A stretch of DNA of 64,000 nt. Source: Akkermansia sp. GTDB lineage: Bacteria; Verrucomicrobiota; Verrucomicrobiia; Verrucomicrobiales; Akkermansiaceae. This document shows, piece by piece, positions 17,202 through 26,470 of the stretch. Made by a program: the position numbers and the translations under genes. Each line of letters begins with the position of its first letter. Position 1 is the stretch's first letter. The notes below the pieces were generated by a model, which was given only the letters and a program-made list of their open reading frames with translations, had not been told where the DNA came from and searched no databases. The stretch covers positions 1 to 64,000 of the forward strand of contig JAUNRE010000003.1 of the NCBI GenBank assembly GCA_030535795.1, read 5' to 3'.

Positions 17202-17450
17202 ATGAAGGGCGAATCGAAAATTCACTGGCCGATTCTTATCGGTGCCATCATTCTGTGCTTTCCGCTGGGGTGCATCGCTGCGGCGTATGCTGCCCAGGTG
17301 GAGCCCCACAGGGCGCAGGGGAATACGAAAGCTGCCGAGCTGGCGGAAGCAGAGGCTTCGCACTGGTGCATTTGGGCGTATTTGGTGGCGATACTTATAT
17401 TCTGTATCGTGTTTCTCTTTACCGATGTTTTTACAGTCCCGATTTTATAA
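17202..17450 (+). CDS. Small dispanin/CD225-like membrane protein
   Basis: An 82-aa protein with two hydrophobic segments (about 10-30 and 55-78) flanking a short cytoplasmic loop. The pattern CFPLGCIAAAYAAQV, then QGNTKAAELAEAEA, then a second membrane segment, matches the CD225/dispanin family, which includes eukaryotic IFITM proteins and many small bacterial proteins of unknown function. It lies 12 bases after glgB and 17 bases before the dipeptidase gene and may be co-transcribed with both. The reading frame differs from that of the dipeptidase. Confidence 0.72.
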   Translation: MKGESKIHWPILIGAIILCFPLGCIAAAYAAQVEPHRAQGNTKAAELAEAEASHWCIWAYLVAILIFCIVFLFTDVFTVPIL

Positions 17451-17467
17451 AAACGTTTGACGGTATC

Positions 17468-18187
17468 ATGAAAGCACTTTCGTTATTCATCTGCGTAGCT
17501 GCGGTATTGCTGAGTCAGTGTGCGCCCTATAATCCCAACACTGCACCCGTAACTGTTGCGAGTCTGCCTGCCGAGTTCTGCTATCTGGATACGGTGGCTC
17601 CCACAATACGCGTCGATTTGAAATACAGCGGGCGTGACAATTTTGTCGGTCGTCCCATTGCCGGGTATGCCGGCACCCGAGCCATTCTGCGCAAGGATAC
17701 GGCGCTGGCTATGAAAAAGGCGGCAGATTTGCTGGCGAAGCAGGGGCTTGGGTTGCTGGTGTGGGATGCCTATCGCCCCTCCGGCGCGATGCGCGATTTT
17801 CGGGAGTGGTCCCTCACGGCAGATGAATGCATGAAGGCTCGCTTCTATCCCAATATCAGTAAGCAGGGAATTTACGACGGTAAGTATATAGGCGATATAT
17901 CAGAGCACAGCTGGGGAATAGCCGTGGATATCACCCTGGTAGACCTCCGCACAGGCAGGGAACTTGACATGGGCGGCCACCATGATTTGCTGGATGTTTC
18001 CTCCGCAACCGAAAGCCCGCTTGTTAGCCCGGCACAACGAGCTAACCGATTGAAACTGAGAGAGTCTATGGCGGCAGCGGGAATGAAGAATTACCACACC
18101 GAGTGGTGGCATTATTTCCTGGCAAACGCCTCGCCGTACTACTCCTACAATTTTGAGGTGAGGGATGATTTGACGCCTGCGCCGTGA
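17468..18187 (+). CDS. ddpX: D-alanyl-D-alanine dipeptidase lipoprotein (VanX/DdpX family)
   Basis: A 239-aa protein with a lipoprotein signal (AAVLLSQC) and an M15D peptidase domain. The zinc and catalytic motifs are complete: YRPSGAMRDF, SEHSWGIAVDIT (His and Asp ligands) and TEWWHYF (Glu base and His ligand). It should cleave D-Ala-D-Ala or related dipeptides in the periplasm, for peptidoglycan turnover or nutrition; vancomycin resistance is not implied, since no vanA/H-like ligase or dehydrogenase is next to it. The start is the ATG that opens the signal peptide; the frame is open further upstream only by chance. Confidence 0.9.
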   Translation: MKALSLFICVAAVLLSQCAPYNPNTAPVTVASLPAEFCYLDTVAPTIRVDLKYSGRDNFVGRPIAGYAGTRAILRKDTALAMKKAADLLAKQGLGLLVWDAYRPSGAMRDFREWSLTADECMKARFYPNISKQGIYDGKYIGDISEHSWGIAVDITLVDLRTGRELDMGGHHDLLDVSSATESPLVSPAQRANRLKLRESMAAAGMKNYHTEWWHYFLANASPYYSYNFEVRDDLTPAP

Positions 18188-18238
18188 CGGACTTGTTAAG
18201 AAAAGTAAAAAAAAGTGAGGCATAGTCGGTTAATCGGC

Positions 18239-18267
18239 TTGAAATAGTGGGTGCTTTGTCATATAAT
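18239..18267 (+). promoter_or_regulatory. Promoter of the exbB-exbD-TPR run
   Basis: TTGAAA (18239-18244), a 17-base spacer and a perfect TATAAT (18262-18267). The exbB ATG at 18280 is 12 bases past the -10 box. This is the only strong promoter I see for the genes up to 28511. Confidence 0.75.
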
Positions 18268-18279
18268 GCCCCCGTAGCT

Positions 18280-19035
18280 ATGGACGCGATGAACATTTTA
18301 GGTCAGGCAGTCAAGACGGCGGAGTCATCCGTCGGCTTTGATATATTCGAGATTTTTGATAAAGGCGGCCCGCTGATGTACGCCCTGCTGGGGCTTTCAT
18401 TCATCGCGTTGATGGCTGTGTTTGTGTGTTTATGGACGACTCGTTCATCGGCTGTTCTGCCGCGAGACATTGTGCTGTCGGTGGAGTCATACATTCGCCG
18501 CAAGGATTATGCAGGTTTGCTCAGTCTGTGCGAGCGAGACGGTTCAAGCTTTGCCCGCACGGTGCATGTGATTGTGATGTTCATGCAGCGCAACCTGCGT
18601 GCCAATATGGATGCCGTGCGTGAGGTTGCATCTGCCGAGGCTACCCGCCAGGCCAACATTCTTACCCGCCAGATTAACTGGCTCTCAGATATCGGTTCCA
18701 TTGCACCCATGGTGGGTCTGCTCGGCACGGTGCTGGGTATGATGAGCACCTTCTGGGAAATGGCTCAGGGCAACTTCGAGGGTGTGAAGCAGATGCAGAT
18801 GGCCAGCGGTATTTCCGAGGCTATGATTACCACGGCAGGCGGTCTTGTGCTTGCCATACCCTGTATGCTGGCCTACGCCGTGTTCCGTAACCGCATTCAG
18901 AAGCATGTGACTGACATGGAGGTGGCTGTAACTCACATCCTCTCCGTGCTTGCTGTGCAGGCTGACCGCGAGCAGCGCTTGGGCAACATTGCCCAGAAAG
19001 GCGCCCGCAGCGAGATGATGGATGATGAGTATTGA
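18280..19035 (+). CDS. exbB: MotA/TolQ/ExbB proton channel protein
   Basis: A 251-aa inner-membrane protein with three hydrophobic segments (about 33-50, 140-160 and 185-205). The family core is present: APMVGLLGTVLGMMSTF and ISEAMITTAGGLVLAIP. With ExbD it forms a proton-driven motor that energises an envelope process. The start ATG follows the promoter by 12 bases; an in-frame start 11 codons earlier would overlap the -10 box. The partner exbD starts 21 bases downstream. No tonB or tolA gene is adjacent; two large periplasmic TPR proteins are instead. Confidence 0.92.
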   Translation: MDAMNILGQAVKTAESSVGFDIFEIFDKGGPLMYALLGLSFIALMAVFVCLWTTRSSAVLPRDIVLSVESYIRRKDYAGLLSLCERDGSSFARTVHVIVMFMQRNLRANMDAVREVASAEATRQANILTRQINWLSDIGSIAPMVGLLGTVLGMMSTFWEMAQGNFEGVKQMQMASGISEAMITTAGGLVLAIPCMLAYAVFRNRIQKHVTDMEVAVTHILSVLAVQADREQRLGNIAQKGARSEMMDDEY

Positions 19036-19056
19036 TGCCCAGACCCGCCGAGTATC

Positions 19057-19491
19057 ATGAAAATCAACGCGAAGATACCTGAGCCCATCGGCTTCCAGTT
19101 GGCACCCATGCTCGATGTGGTGTTCCTGCTGCTGATTTTCTTCGTAGTCACGCAGAAGTTCATTCTCAACGAGCAGGACCTCAAGGTAAAGGTGCCCACT
19201 GCACCCAAGACCACGGAAGAAGCATCCCGCGCTATCGATGAAATTATCATCAATGCCCGAGAGGAAGCGGATGGTACGCTGATTGTGACGATTGACCGTG
19301 CCGTGTTCACGCTCGAACAACTCGAGCAGCGTTTGCGGCGTCAGGTTCGCCTCAACGAAAACCAGCCGGTGCGCATTCGCGGCGATGCCGATATGCGCTG
19401 GCAGAAGGTGGCCGATGTGATTTCCACCTGTACCAAAGCCGGCGTGTATAACGTGAGTTTCTCCAAGCAGATGCCCAAGGCCGCTCAATGA
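19057..19491 (+). CDS. exbD: ExbD/TolR family protein
   Basis: A 144-aa protein with one N-terminal membrane helix carrying the essential Asp (PMLDVVFLLLIFFVV, Asp20) and a periplasmic domain. It forms the proton-conducting stator with ExbB. The C-terminal part (VRIRGDADMRWQKVADVIS) is the usual TolR/ExbD fold. No Shine-Dalgarno sequence precedes the ATG. Confidence 0.92.
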   Translation: MKINAKIPEPIGFQLAPMLDVVFLLLIFFVVTQKFILNEQDLKVKVPTAPKTTEEASRAIDEIIINAREEADGTLIVTIDRAVFTLEQLEQRLRRQVRLNENQPVRIRGDADMRWQKVADVISTCTKAGVYNVSFSKQMPKAAQ

Positions 19492-19569
19492 GGTCTTGGC
19501 ATTTGCCGTTTAATCCAGGTATTCATCAGCCTGCCTGACCGAAGAAAAAATCATATATTCTGACCCGAT

Positions 19570-22041
19570 ATGTTGAAGACCGGAACATTTTTCTGCACAC
19601 TGGCTCTGGGGCTGCTCCCCGTGCCGATGCTTCATGCCGAGCAGCCGGGGAATGCTGCGTCTGACCATTCGGCGAATCCGCAGGCTGATGCCTATGCCGA
19701 GGCGGAGGCTTTCTATAACCAGGCAACGAATTCCGGGGCTGATGCTCAGTCTCGCCGTGTTGCCATGGCGCGTGCTGCCACCCTTTTCGGGGAGTTTATC
19801 CGCAAGTACCCGCAATCTCCCGATGTTGTGAAAGCGATGTACCGCCAGTCGATGTGTCTGGAGGCCTGTGGGGAACGTGCTCGCTCTGAGGCTGTGCTGG
19901 AAAAGCTGGCCGGCAGGAAGAACGGCGGAGAGTTTGCCGCCGCAGCAGCATACAAGCTGGCGACTCAGGCCGCCGGGCGCAACCTGTGGACCAAGGCTCG
20001 CAATTACTACCTTATTACCCTGCGCGAGACGCGCCGCCCGGAATTGAGCAAGGATGCAATTTATCGCCTCGGGCGTGCGCATTTGCAATTGGGGCAGAAA
20101 AAGGAAGCCGAAGATCGTTTTAAAAGTCTGTTGTTGGATCGAAGCGTGTCGCCCGTCATTGTGAATGCCACGCTGTACGCGTTGGCTCACATGAAGTCCG
20201 ATGACGGAAAACACGCTGAGGCTTACGAGTATTTCATGCAGCTGCTGAAGCGTGAAGACGTGGAGGATAACATGCGCAGTATGGCCACCCTTGAAGCTGC
20301 TCGCCTTGCCTCGCGTCTGGGTAAGGCTCAGGAGGCACAGCAACTCTACGCCCGCCTCAATGGCATGCGCGGCATGGATAGATACGCCGGCGAAGCCCAG
20401 ATGGAAACGCTCCATACCCTCTTCAAGAACAGAGATTTTGAGGGCGTTGTACGCCAGATTTCCAGTAACTACGCGCAGCTGGATGACCCGGCTAAGGAAG
20501 CACGACGTGCTCTGATTGTCGGGCAGTCTTTCATGGAGCTGCGGAATTTTGCGAGAGCGGCTCAGTGGTTTGCCGTGGCAGAGCAGGCTCAGCCCCAGAG
20601 TGCTCTGGCTGCTGATGCCGCCTACCGCCGCCTGATGTGTGCTCAGCAGACGCGCAGCGTGAATTTCTTTTCCATGGCGCAGCGCTACCTGATGACCTAT
20701 GCAGCGGCCGGCCAGCCTACGGCTTCGTTGCCGTGCAATGACTTGGTGCGACTCATGTACGCCGACCGCATGATGCTGGCGGATGTGACCGAGGCGGCGC
20801 GTCAGTTCGAGGCGATTAAGTATGAGAACCTGCCGGAGGCTGTGCGGGCGGAGGCGCTCTACAAGAAAGCCTGGTGTGCCTTCCAGAGCGGCACCGGCGA
20901 CCCCGTCTCAACGCTCAGTAAGTTCATCGCCGTCTACTCCAAGGACAGTCGCATGGCGGAGGCTCTGGCTTTGCGTGGCTGCTGCTATGCCAAAATGAAC
21001 AATATCAGTGGCGCACTGGCTGATTTTGAACGAGTCATCAATGAGTATCCCCAGTCTCCTGCGGTACCCATGTGTTGGCAGCGTGCTGCGCAGGCTGTGG
21101 CAAACCGTGACCCCAAAAAGATGATTGGCTATTACGAGGGGCTTATTCGCAGTGCGCACCGTGGTGTTAAGCCGGCGGCTATAGCCGAAGCTCACCACAG
21201 TATTGCCAAGGCTCAGTACGAAACTAACCCCGCCGCCGCCATTCCGCACTTCCGAGAAGCCCGTACGCTTAATCCTGAGCAGTATGCGGCCTCGGTGGAT
21301 GTGAGCCTGGTGCATTGCTACTTCAAATTGAAGGACGGCGAGCATCTTCGCGAGGCTTTGGTGGCACTGGAGCGCAACAATTCTTCTTCCTATAACGCCC
21401 TGCCGCCTGCCATTCCGCGTTCGTGCGGGTGGATGTGTTTCCAGAGTAAGCGCTATCTGGATGCTGATAAGTACCTCTCCGATGCCGTGGCGCGTGCTCC
21501 CCGCGAGAAATATACAGCCGCGGATGGCTCGCAGAAGGAAAGAGCTGCCGTCGAGCCTCTTGTCTGGAAGACGCTTGCCCGCACACGCCTGGAGCTGCGC
21601 CAGTATGAGCGTGGCCTTGAAGCTGCCGAGCACTATGTGAGCATGGAAACTCAGCCCTACCGCAAGGCAGAAGGCATGCGCGATAAAGCTATGTTGCTCA
21701 TTGGTGTCAACCGCACGGAAGAGGCTCGGAAGTTGTGTGAGGAGGCTATCTCCCTGGGGATTGACGGGCCTATCAAATCAGCCATATTCATCACGTTGGG
21801 CGATGCATACTATGCCGAGCGCCAGTTCGCCGAAGCAGCCAAGTATTACGGACGCACGGCCAATGTGGTCAGCGACAAAGACCTCAAGCCGACAGCTCTC
21901 TACAAGATATCACAGACACTGCGGCGCTGCGACCGTGCCGGCGAAGCGTCTCAGTACGAAGAAGCGTTGCACAAGGAGTTCCCGAACTGGCTGCCCGAAC
22001 CTAATACGGCCATTTTCATGAAGATGCACGACCGTCAGTAG
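19570..22041 (+). CDS. Exported TPR-repeat protein, first of a tandem pair
   Basis: An 823-aa protein with a signal peptide (cleavage after LHAEQ) and tetratricopeptide-like helical repeats over most of its length, e.g. LFGEFIRKYPQSPDVVKAMY, DFERVINEYPQSPAVPM and the late YYGRTANVVSDK. It should be a periplasmic or outer-membrane-facing scaffold. It follows exbBD by 78 bases and is followed after 47 bases by a paralogue with which it aligns from end to end. A TATATT box at 19554-19559 might give an extra promoter. Placement suggests that it works with the ExbBD motor; that is inference from context. Confidence 0.85.
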   Translation: MLKTGTFFCTLALGLLPVPMLHAEQPGNAASDHSANPQADAYAEAEAFYNQATNSGADAQSRRVAMARAATLFGEFIRKYPQSPDVVKAMYRQSMCLEACGERARSEAVLEKLAGRKNGGEFAAAAAYKLATQAAGRNLWTKARNYYLITLRETRRPELSKDAIYRLGRAHLQLGQKKEAEDRFKSLLLDRSVSPVIVNATLYALAHMKSDDGKHAEAYEYFMQLLKREDVEDNMRSMATLEAARLASRLGKAQEAQQLYARLNGMRGMDRYAGEAQMETLHTLFKNRDFEGVVRQISSNYAQLDDPAKEARRALIVGQSFMELRNFARAAQWFAVAEQAQPQSALAADAAYRRLMCAQQTRSVNFFSMAQRYLMTYAAAGQPTASLPCNDLVRLMYADRMMLADVTEAARQFEAIKYENLPEAVRAEALYKKAWCAFQSGTGDPVSTLSKFIAVYSKDSRMAEALALRGCCYAKMNNISGALADFERVINEYPQSPAVPMCWQRAAQAVANRDPKKMIGYYEGLIRSAHRGVKPAAIAEAHHSIAKAQYETNPAAAIPHFREARTLNPEQYAASVDVSLVHCYFKLKDGEHLREALVALERNNSSSYNALPPAIPRSCGWMCFQSKRYLDADKYLSDAVARAPREKYTAADGSQKERAAVEPLVWKTLARTRLELRQYERGLEAAEHYVSMETQPYRKAEGMRDKAMLLIGVNRTEEARKLCEEAISLGIDGPIKSAIFITLGDAYYAERQFAEAAKYYGRTANVVSDKDLKPTALYKISQTLRRCDRAGEASQYEEALHKEFPNWLPEPNTAIFMKMHDRQ

Positions 22042-22088
22042 CCCCGGCTGTGCTGACTGTCCTCAGATTTTTAATATTAGACCCGGTT

Positions 22089-24554
22089 ATGATGAATAAA
22101 AGCGTTTTATGTGTCCTGGCGCTGGGAGTGCTCCCGGCTACGGCTTGGTGTGCCCCGGTGCAGGAGGATGATGGTGATTTACAGGTGAATCCCGAGGCTG
22201 ATGCCTATGCTATCGCTGAGTATCTTTACAGCCAGGCGCGCCAGCCAGGCGGCGATGCTCAGGCTCGGCGTTCCGGTATGTCGCGTGCGGCAAGCCTTTT
22301 CGGCGAGTTTGTGCGCAAGTATCCGAAATCTGCCAATGTTGTGAGGGCTCAGTTCCTGCAGGCGGTGTGTCTGGAGGAATGCGGTGAGAAAGCCCAATCC
22401 GAGGCTGTGCTGGAGAAGGTGGCCGCCCGTAAGAATGCCGGGGAGTATGCTGCCATTGCTGCGCTGCGCCTGGCTGCGGTCGCCGTGAACAAAGGGGCTT
22501 GGGCGAAGGCGAGAGATTACTATCTGATTACCCGCCGCGAGACGCATCGCCCCGAGTTGGCTCGCGATGTGCTTTACCCGCTGGCCAGCACCTACCTGAA
22601 ACTCGGGCAGAAAAAGGAAGCCGAGGCGCACTACCGCAGCCTGCTGGAGCAGGATGGCGTCTCGCAGGCTATTGTCAATGATTCGCTCTATACCCTTGCC
22701 AGAATGAAGAATGAGGCGGGGCAGCATACCGAAGCTTACGATTTCTTTGTGAAGTTGTTGCAACGCGAAGGCGTGGAAGACAACGTGCGCGGTATGTCCA
22801 CCCTTCAGGCGGTGCGTCTGGCTTTGCGACTGGGCCTGGTGACCGAAGCTCAGCAGCACTACACAAAGCTGCTCTCCATGAGCGGTATGGATCAATATGT
22901 CGGTGATGCGCAGTTGGCGATATTGCAGACTCTGTACAAGAATAAGGATTTTGACGGTGTGGTGAAGCTGATTACGGAGAACTGTGCTCCGCTGCCCGAT
23001 GCCGGCAAGGAGGCACGCCGCGCCGTAATGGTCGGTATGTCATTCATGGTGCTTGGTAACTATTCCCGCGCAGCGCAATGGTTTGAGGTCGCTGAGCAGG
23101 CTCAGCCGGAAACGGCTCTGGCGGCCGAAGCCGCCTACCGCCGCCTTTCCTGTGCGCAGCAGATGCGCAGCGTCAATTTCTTCTCTCTGGCTCAGCGTTA
23201 TCTGAACACCTACGCCGCCCGTGGTAAGAGCACAGCGTCTCTGCCGTGCAATGATCTGGTGCGACTCATGTATGCCGACCGCATGATGCTGGCCGACGTG
23301 CCCGAGGCCTCCCGACAGTTCGAAGCTATCAATTTTGCGAACATCCCGGAGGCCGCTCGCGCCGATGCTATGTACAAGAAGGCTTGGTGCTCCGTACAGT
23401 CCGGGCTGGGCAACCCCGAGGCAACGCTCAATACCTTTATTTCCTCTTACCCCAACGACAAGCGCATCCCTGAAGCGCTTGCCCTGCGTGGTAATTGTCT
23501 GGTGAAGGCGAATAAGCTCGAAGCCGCTCTGGCTGACTTTGACCGCGTCATCAGGGATTATCCTGATTCTGCCTCCGCGCCTATTTGCTGGCAGCGTGCG
23601 GCTCAGGCGGTTGCAGCAACTGACCCTGAAAGGATGATTCGCTACTATGAAGGGCTCATTGGCTGTGCGCAAAAGGGCGTGAAGCCCTCAGTCATTGCCG
23701 AGGCTCATTACGCTATTGCCCGTGCTCGCTACAAGAAGGATCCCAAGGCGGCTATTCCGCATTTCCGTCAGGCTCGCACCCTCAGCCCCGAGCAGTTCGG
23801 CTCGGCAGTGGAGCTTTGCCTGGTGCAGTGCTATTTCCAGCTGAAAGATGCGGACAACCTGCGTGAAACGCTCGTGCAGATTGAGCGCAATAATCCTTCT
23901 TCCTACAAGGCTCTGCCTTCTTCCATTTTCAGTTGGTGTGGCTGGATGTGTTTCCAGAGCAAGCGCTATGCCGATACCGATAAGTACCTCTCGGATGCCG
24001 TGGCGCGTGCCCCGCGTGAGACGTACACCACGGCAGATGGCACGACAAAGGAGCGTGCTGCCGTGCAGGCGCTGGTCTGGAAATCCCTGGCTCGCGCTCG
24101 TCTGGAGCTCCACCGTTACGCGCAGGGACTTGAGGCCGCTGAGCATTACGTCATGATGGAAACTCAGCCCTACCACAAGGCAGAGGGTATGCGCGACATG
24201 GCATTGCTGCTGATAGGCGTGTGCCGCACGGCCGAGGCGCGTAAACTGTGCGAGGATGCCATCGAGCTGGGCGTTGACGGCGCAATTAAATCCGACATCT
24301 TCATCACGTTGGGGGATACTTACTATGCCGACCGCCGGTTCAGTGACGCAGCTAAGTATTACGGGCGTGCGGCAAACGTCGTGAGCGACAAGGTATTGAA
24401 GCCGATAGCTCTCTACAAGGTATCTCAGGCGCTGCGTCGCTGCGAGCGAGCCGGTGAGGCTGTCCATTACGAGGAGTCTCTTCACAAGGAATTCCCGGTT
24501 TGGCAGCCCGATGCCAATATGTCTCTTTTCATGTCCATGCACGATAAGCACTAA
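22089..24554 (+). CDS. Exported TPR-repeat protein, second of a tandem pair
   Basis: An 821-aa paralogue of the preceding protein, with its own signal peptide (MNKSVLCVLALGVLPATAWC). Alignment by eye is collinear with long identical blocks: the segment QKKEAE, the segment LPCNDLVRLMYADRMMLADV, and SKRYADTDKYLSDAVARAPR against SKRYLDADKYLSDAVARAPR. The two ATG codons at 22089 and 22092 are equivalent candidates. It probably arose by gene duplication and has since diverged, mostly on helix surfaces. It is followed after 17 bases by the PBP-like gene. Confidence 0.85.
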   Translation: MMNKSVLCVLALGVLPATAWCAPVQEDDGDLQVNPEADAYAIAEYLYSQARQPGGDAQARRSGMSRAASLFGEFVRKYPKSANVVRAQFLQAVCLEECGEKAQSEAVLEKVAARKNAGEYAAIAALRLAAVAVNKGAWAKARDYYLITRRETHRPELARDVLYPLASTYLKLGQKKEAEAHYRSLLEQDGVSQAIVNDSLYTLARMKNEAGQHTEAYDFFVKLLQREGVEDNVRGMSTLQAVRLALRLGLVTEAQQHYTKLLSMSGMDQYVGDAQLAILQTLYKNKDFDGVVKLITENCAPLPDAGKEARRAVMVGMSFMVLGNYSRAAQWFEVAEQAQPETALAAEAAYRRLSCAQQMRSVNFFSLAQRYLNTYAARGKSTASLPCNDLVRLMYADRMMLADVPEASRQFEAINFANIPEAARADAMYKKAWCSVQSGLGNPEATLNTFISSYPNDKRIPEALALRGNCLVKANKLEAALADFDRVIRDYPDSASAPICWQRAAQAVAATDPERMIRYYEGLIGCAQKGVKPSVIAEAHYAIARARYKKDPKAAIPHFRQARTLSPEQFGSAVELCLVQCYFQLKDADNLRETLVQIERNNPSSYKALPSSIFSWCGWMCFQSKRYADTDKYLSDAVARAPRETYTTADGTTKERAAVQALVWKSLARARLELHRYAQGLEAAEHYVMMETQPYHKAEGMRDMALLLIGVCRTAEARKLCEDAIELGVDGAIKSDIFITLGDTYYADRRFSDAAKYYGRAANVVSDKVLKPIALYKVSQALRRCERAGEAVHYEESLHKEFPVWQPDANMSLFMSMHDKH

Positions 24555-24571
24555 ACTGAGCATCTTACGAA

Positions 24572-26470
24572 ATGTATTATTCCCGAGCAACGAATCGCCG
24601 TAAGCGTTGGTATCATTTGCTGCACATCGGCCACAAGCGCTTGCTGTTTATCGGCTCCGTGCTGGCTTTGCTGCTGATTGCACTTATTACCGTGGTGGTA
24701 ACGTACGGCCTGCGTGCAATGAAGTTTGACCTGGATCGCGTGGCGGCCGGCGGGGGGGTGAGCTCGCTGTATGATTGTGAGAATCGTCCCATTGCATCAC
24801 TGAACGGCGATGAGCTGATGCTGGTGAAATGGGAGGACCTGCCTCAGCCGCTTATTAACGCCTTTGTGGCGCGCGAGGATGAGGCCTTTTTTGAGCATAG
24901 CGGGGTGGTTTATTCCTCGGTGCTGCGCTCCATCCTGCGCAATGTGGCTTCCATGAGCTACGAACAGGGCGCGTCTACCATCACCATGCAGCTGACACGC
25001 AATGTGTTTGAGATGAGCGATAAGACCTTGGATCGTAAGTTCCTTGAGGCTCTGCTGGCTCAGCGTATCGAACGCGCTTACGATAAAAAGACGATTTTTA
25101 CGCAATACCTCAATCGCATTTATTTCGGCCAGAATTGTTATGGCGTGGCAGCAGCGGCTAAGCGTTATTTCGGTAAGTCTGTGTCGTCGCTTAATTTGGT
25201 GGAATGCGCTACGCTTGCCGGGCTGGTGCGGGCGCCTTCGCTTTGCAACCCGGTCACGGATATGGAGAACGCCATGGGCGTAAAGCGCGAGACGCTCGAC
25301 CGTATGCTCACTCTCGGTTATATCACCCAAGAGGAACGCGATAACGCCGTCGCTGAGGAAATCCGACTTGCTGAAACATCGTCCGAGTCTCAGCAAGTGG
25401 TGTCCTATCCCACCATGTGGGCTATGAAAGAGCTGGATGACATGCGCGATGACCTCGGTGAACACATCGGCGGCATAGGGGTTGTGACCAACCTCGACCT
25501 CCTGCTTCAACAGCGTGTGGAGCAGGCAATGGAGCGGGCTCTCGTCGCTGTGGAAAAGCCCGGTTGTATACCTGAGGAATGGATGCCTATTCTGCATGAA
25601 AATCGCCAGGAGGCGGAGCGGCTCAGAAAGTTTTTCGATGGTATTAAACGCCCGGCGGACATGAAGGTGCGCGATGGCAATGACCTGAAGAATGTCTTGC
25701 AATGCTGTGTTCTGGTTGTGGATGCCCGCCGCAACAACAAGGGGCGAGTTATGGCGGTGGTTTCGGGCCGTAGCGCTATTGATGGGCGCGACCGCTGGTA
25801 TGAGAATTGCCGCCCCGGCAATGCCGCCGCCCCGCTCGTGTACACATGCGCCTGTCTGCCCGGTGGCGATAATACACACATTGTGGCAGCCAAGGTCGAC
25901 GTGACCGGTCAGAGCCTGGGCTACGATATAGTGAGTGACTTCTATAAAAAGCTGGGTGTCAAGATGGATATGCCGCCCCGCGAGAATGAGATGTCGCTCT
26001 ACCGTGGTGAGTTCAATATGCGCCGTATTGACCTGGCTCGTTTGTTGTTTGATGTTCAGAACCAGGGGCGAGATTACAAGTTCATGCTGACGGATCGCAT
26101 CTGGAGCAGGGGGCAGAAACTTCTCTACGCCTTCGAGCCGCAGAAGACCGGCGAGTATATTCGCCGCGAGAGTGCCGCGGCCGTGGCTCAGTTGCCGCCC
26201 TTTGTCCTGGAGCCCAGACAGCCTGTGGTGCTCAATGAAATCCTGCCGGACAAGCATGGTGTCATGTGCATGGTATTCAACAACAAAGGTGTGGCTGTGT
26301 TTGTGTGGATGGGCTTCGATGACCCCGCTGATATGCCCGAGGGTAATCGCATGAGCGGGCTGATGAAGCGTGCCGCTTACTGTCTGGCTCGCGAACTGCA
26401 TACCGAGGCTCGCGCTCGCCTTGATGCCCGCAAGCGCGCTGCGGAGAAAAACGTTGAAAAGAAGTCATGA
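24572..26470 (+). CDS. Class A PBP-like glycosyltransferase with degenerate transpeptidase domain
   Basis: A 632-aa protein with an N-terminal membrane anchor (about 24-47). The GT51 domain is intact: EDEAFFEHSG (Glu102-Glu104 region), GASTITMQLTRN and TQYLNRIYFGQNCYGVAAAA. It should polymerise lipid II into glycan strands in the periplasm. The C-terminal domain aligns with PBP transpeptidases but has lost the active site: the usual PGSTFKP reads PGNAAAP (Asn417 and Ala420 replace Ser and Lys), and the KTGT box reads KHGV (561-564) before FVWMGFDD. It is therefore likely a glycosyltransferase only, with a structural domain. It overlaps the next gene by 4 bases. Confidence 0.9.
   Translation: MYYSRATNRRKRWYHLLHIGHKRLLFIGSVLALLLIALITVVVTYGLRAMKFDLDRVAAGGGVSSLYDCENRPIASLNGDELMLVKWEDLPQPLINAFVAREDEAFFEHSGVVYSSVLRSILRNVASMSYEQGASTITMQLTRNVFEMSDKTLDRKFLEALLAQRIERAYDKKTIFTQYLNRIYFGQNCYGVAAAAKRYFGKSVSSLNLVECATLAGLVRAPSLCNPVTDMENAMGVKRETLDRMLTLGYITQEERDNAVAEEIRLAETSSESQQVVSYPTMWAMKELDDMRDDLGEHIGGIGVVTNLDLLLQQRVEQAMERALVAVEKPGCIPEEWMPILHENRQEAERLRKFFDGIKRPADMKVRDGNDLKNVLQCCVLVVDARRNNKGRVMAVVSGRSAIDGRDRWYENCRPGNAAAPLVYTCACLPGGDNTHIVAAKVDVTGQSLGYDIVSDFYKKLGVKMDMPPRENEMSLYRGEFNMRRIDLARLLFDVQNQGRDYKFMLTDRIWSRGQKLLYAFEPQKTGEYIRRESAAAVAQLPPFVLEPRQPVVLNEILPDKHGVMCMVFNNKGVAVFVWMGFDDPADMPEGNRMSGLMKRAAYCLARELHTEARARLDARKRAAEKNVEKKS

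Noticed and set aside
17186-17470. A longer dipeptidase starting upstream of 17468
   Set aside because: The upstream in-frame extension overlaps the dispanin-like gene in another frame and would remove the lipoprotein signal from the N-terminus.
24797-26401. A 534-codon minus-strand open frame opposite the PBP-like gene
   Set aside because: The plus-strand frame has intact GT51 motifs. The antisense product is His/Gln/Leu-rich without domains.
24572-26470. Reading the PBP-like gene as a pseudogene because its transpeptidase motifs are lost
   Set aside because: The frame is intact over 632 codons, GT51 motifs are perfect and it is coupled to its neighbours, so it is better seen as a specialised enzyme.
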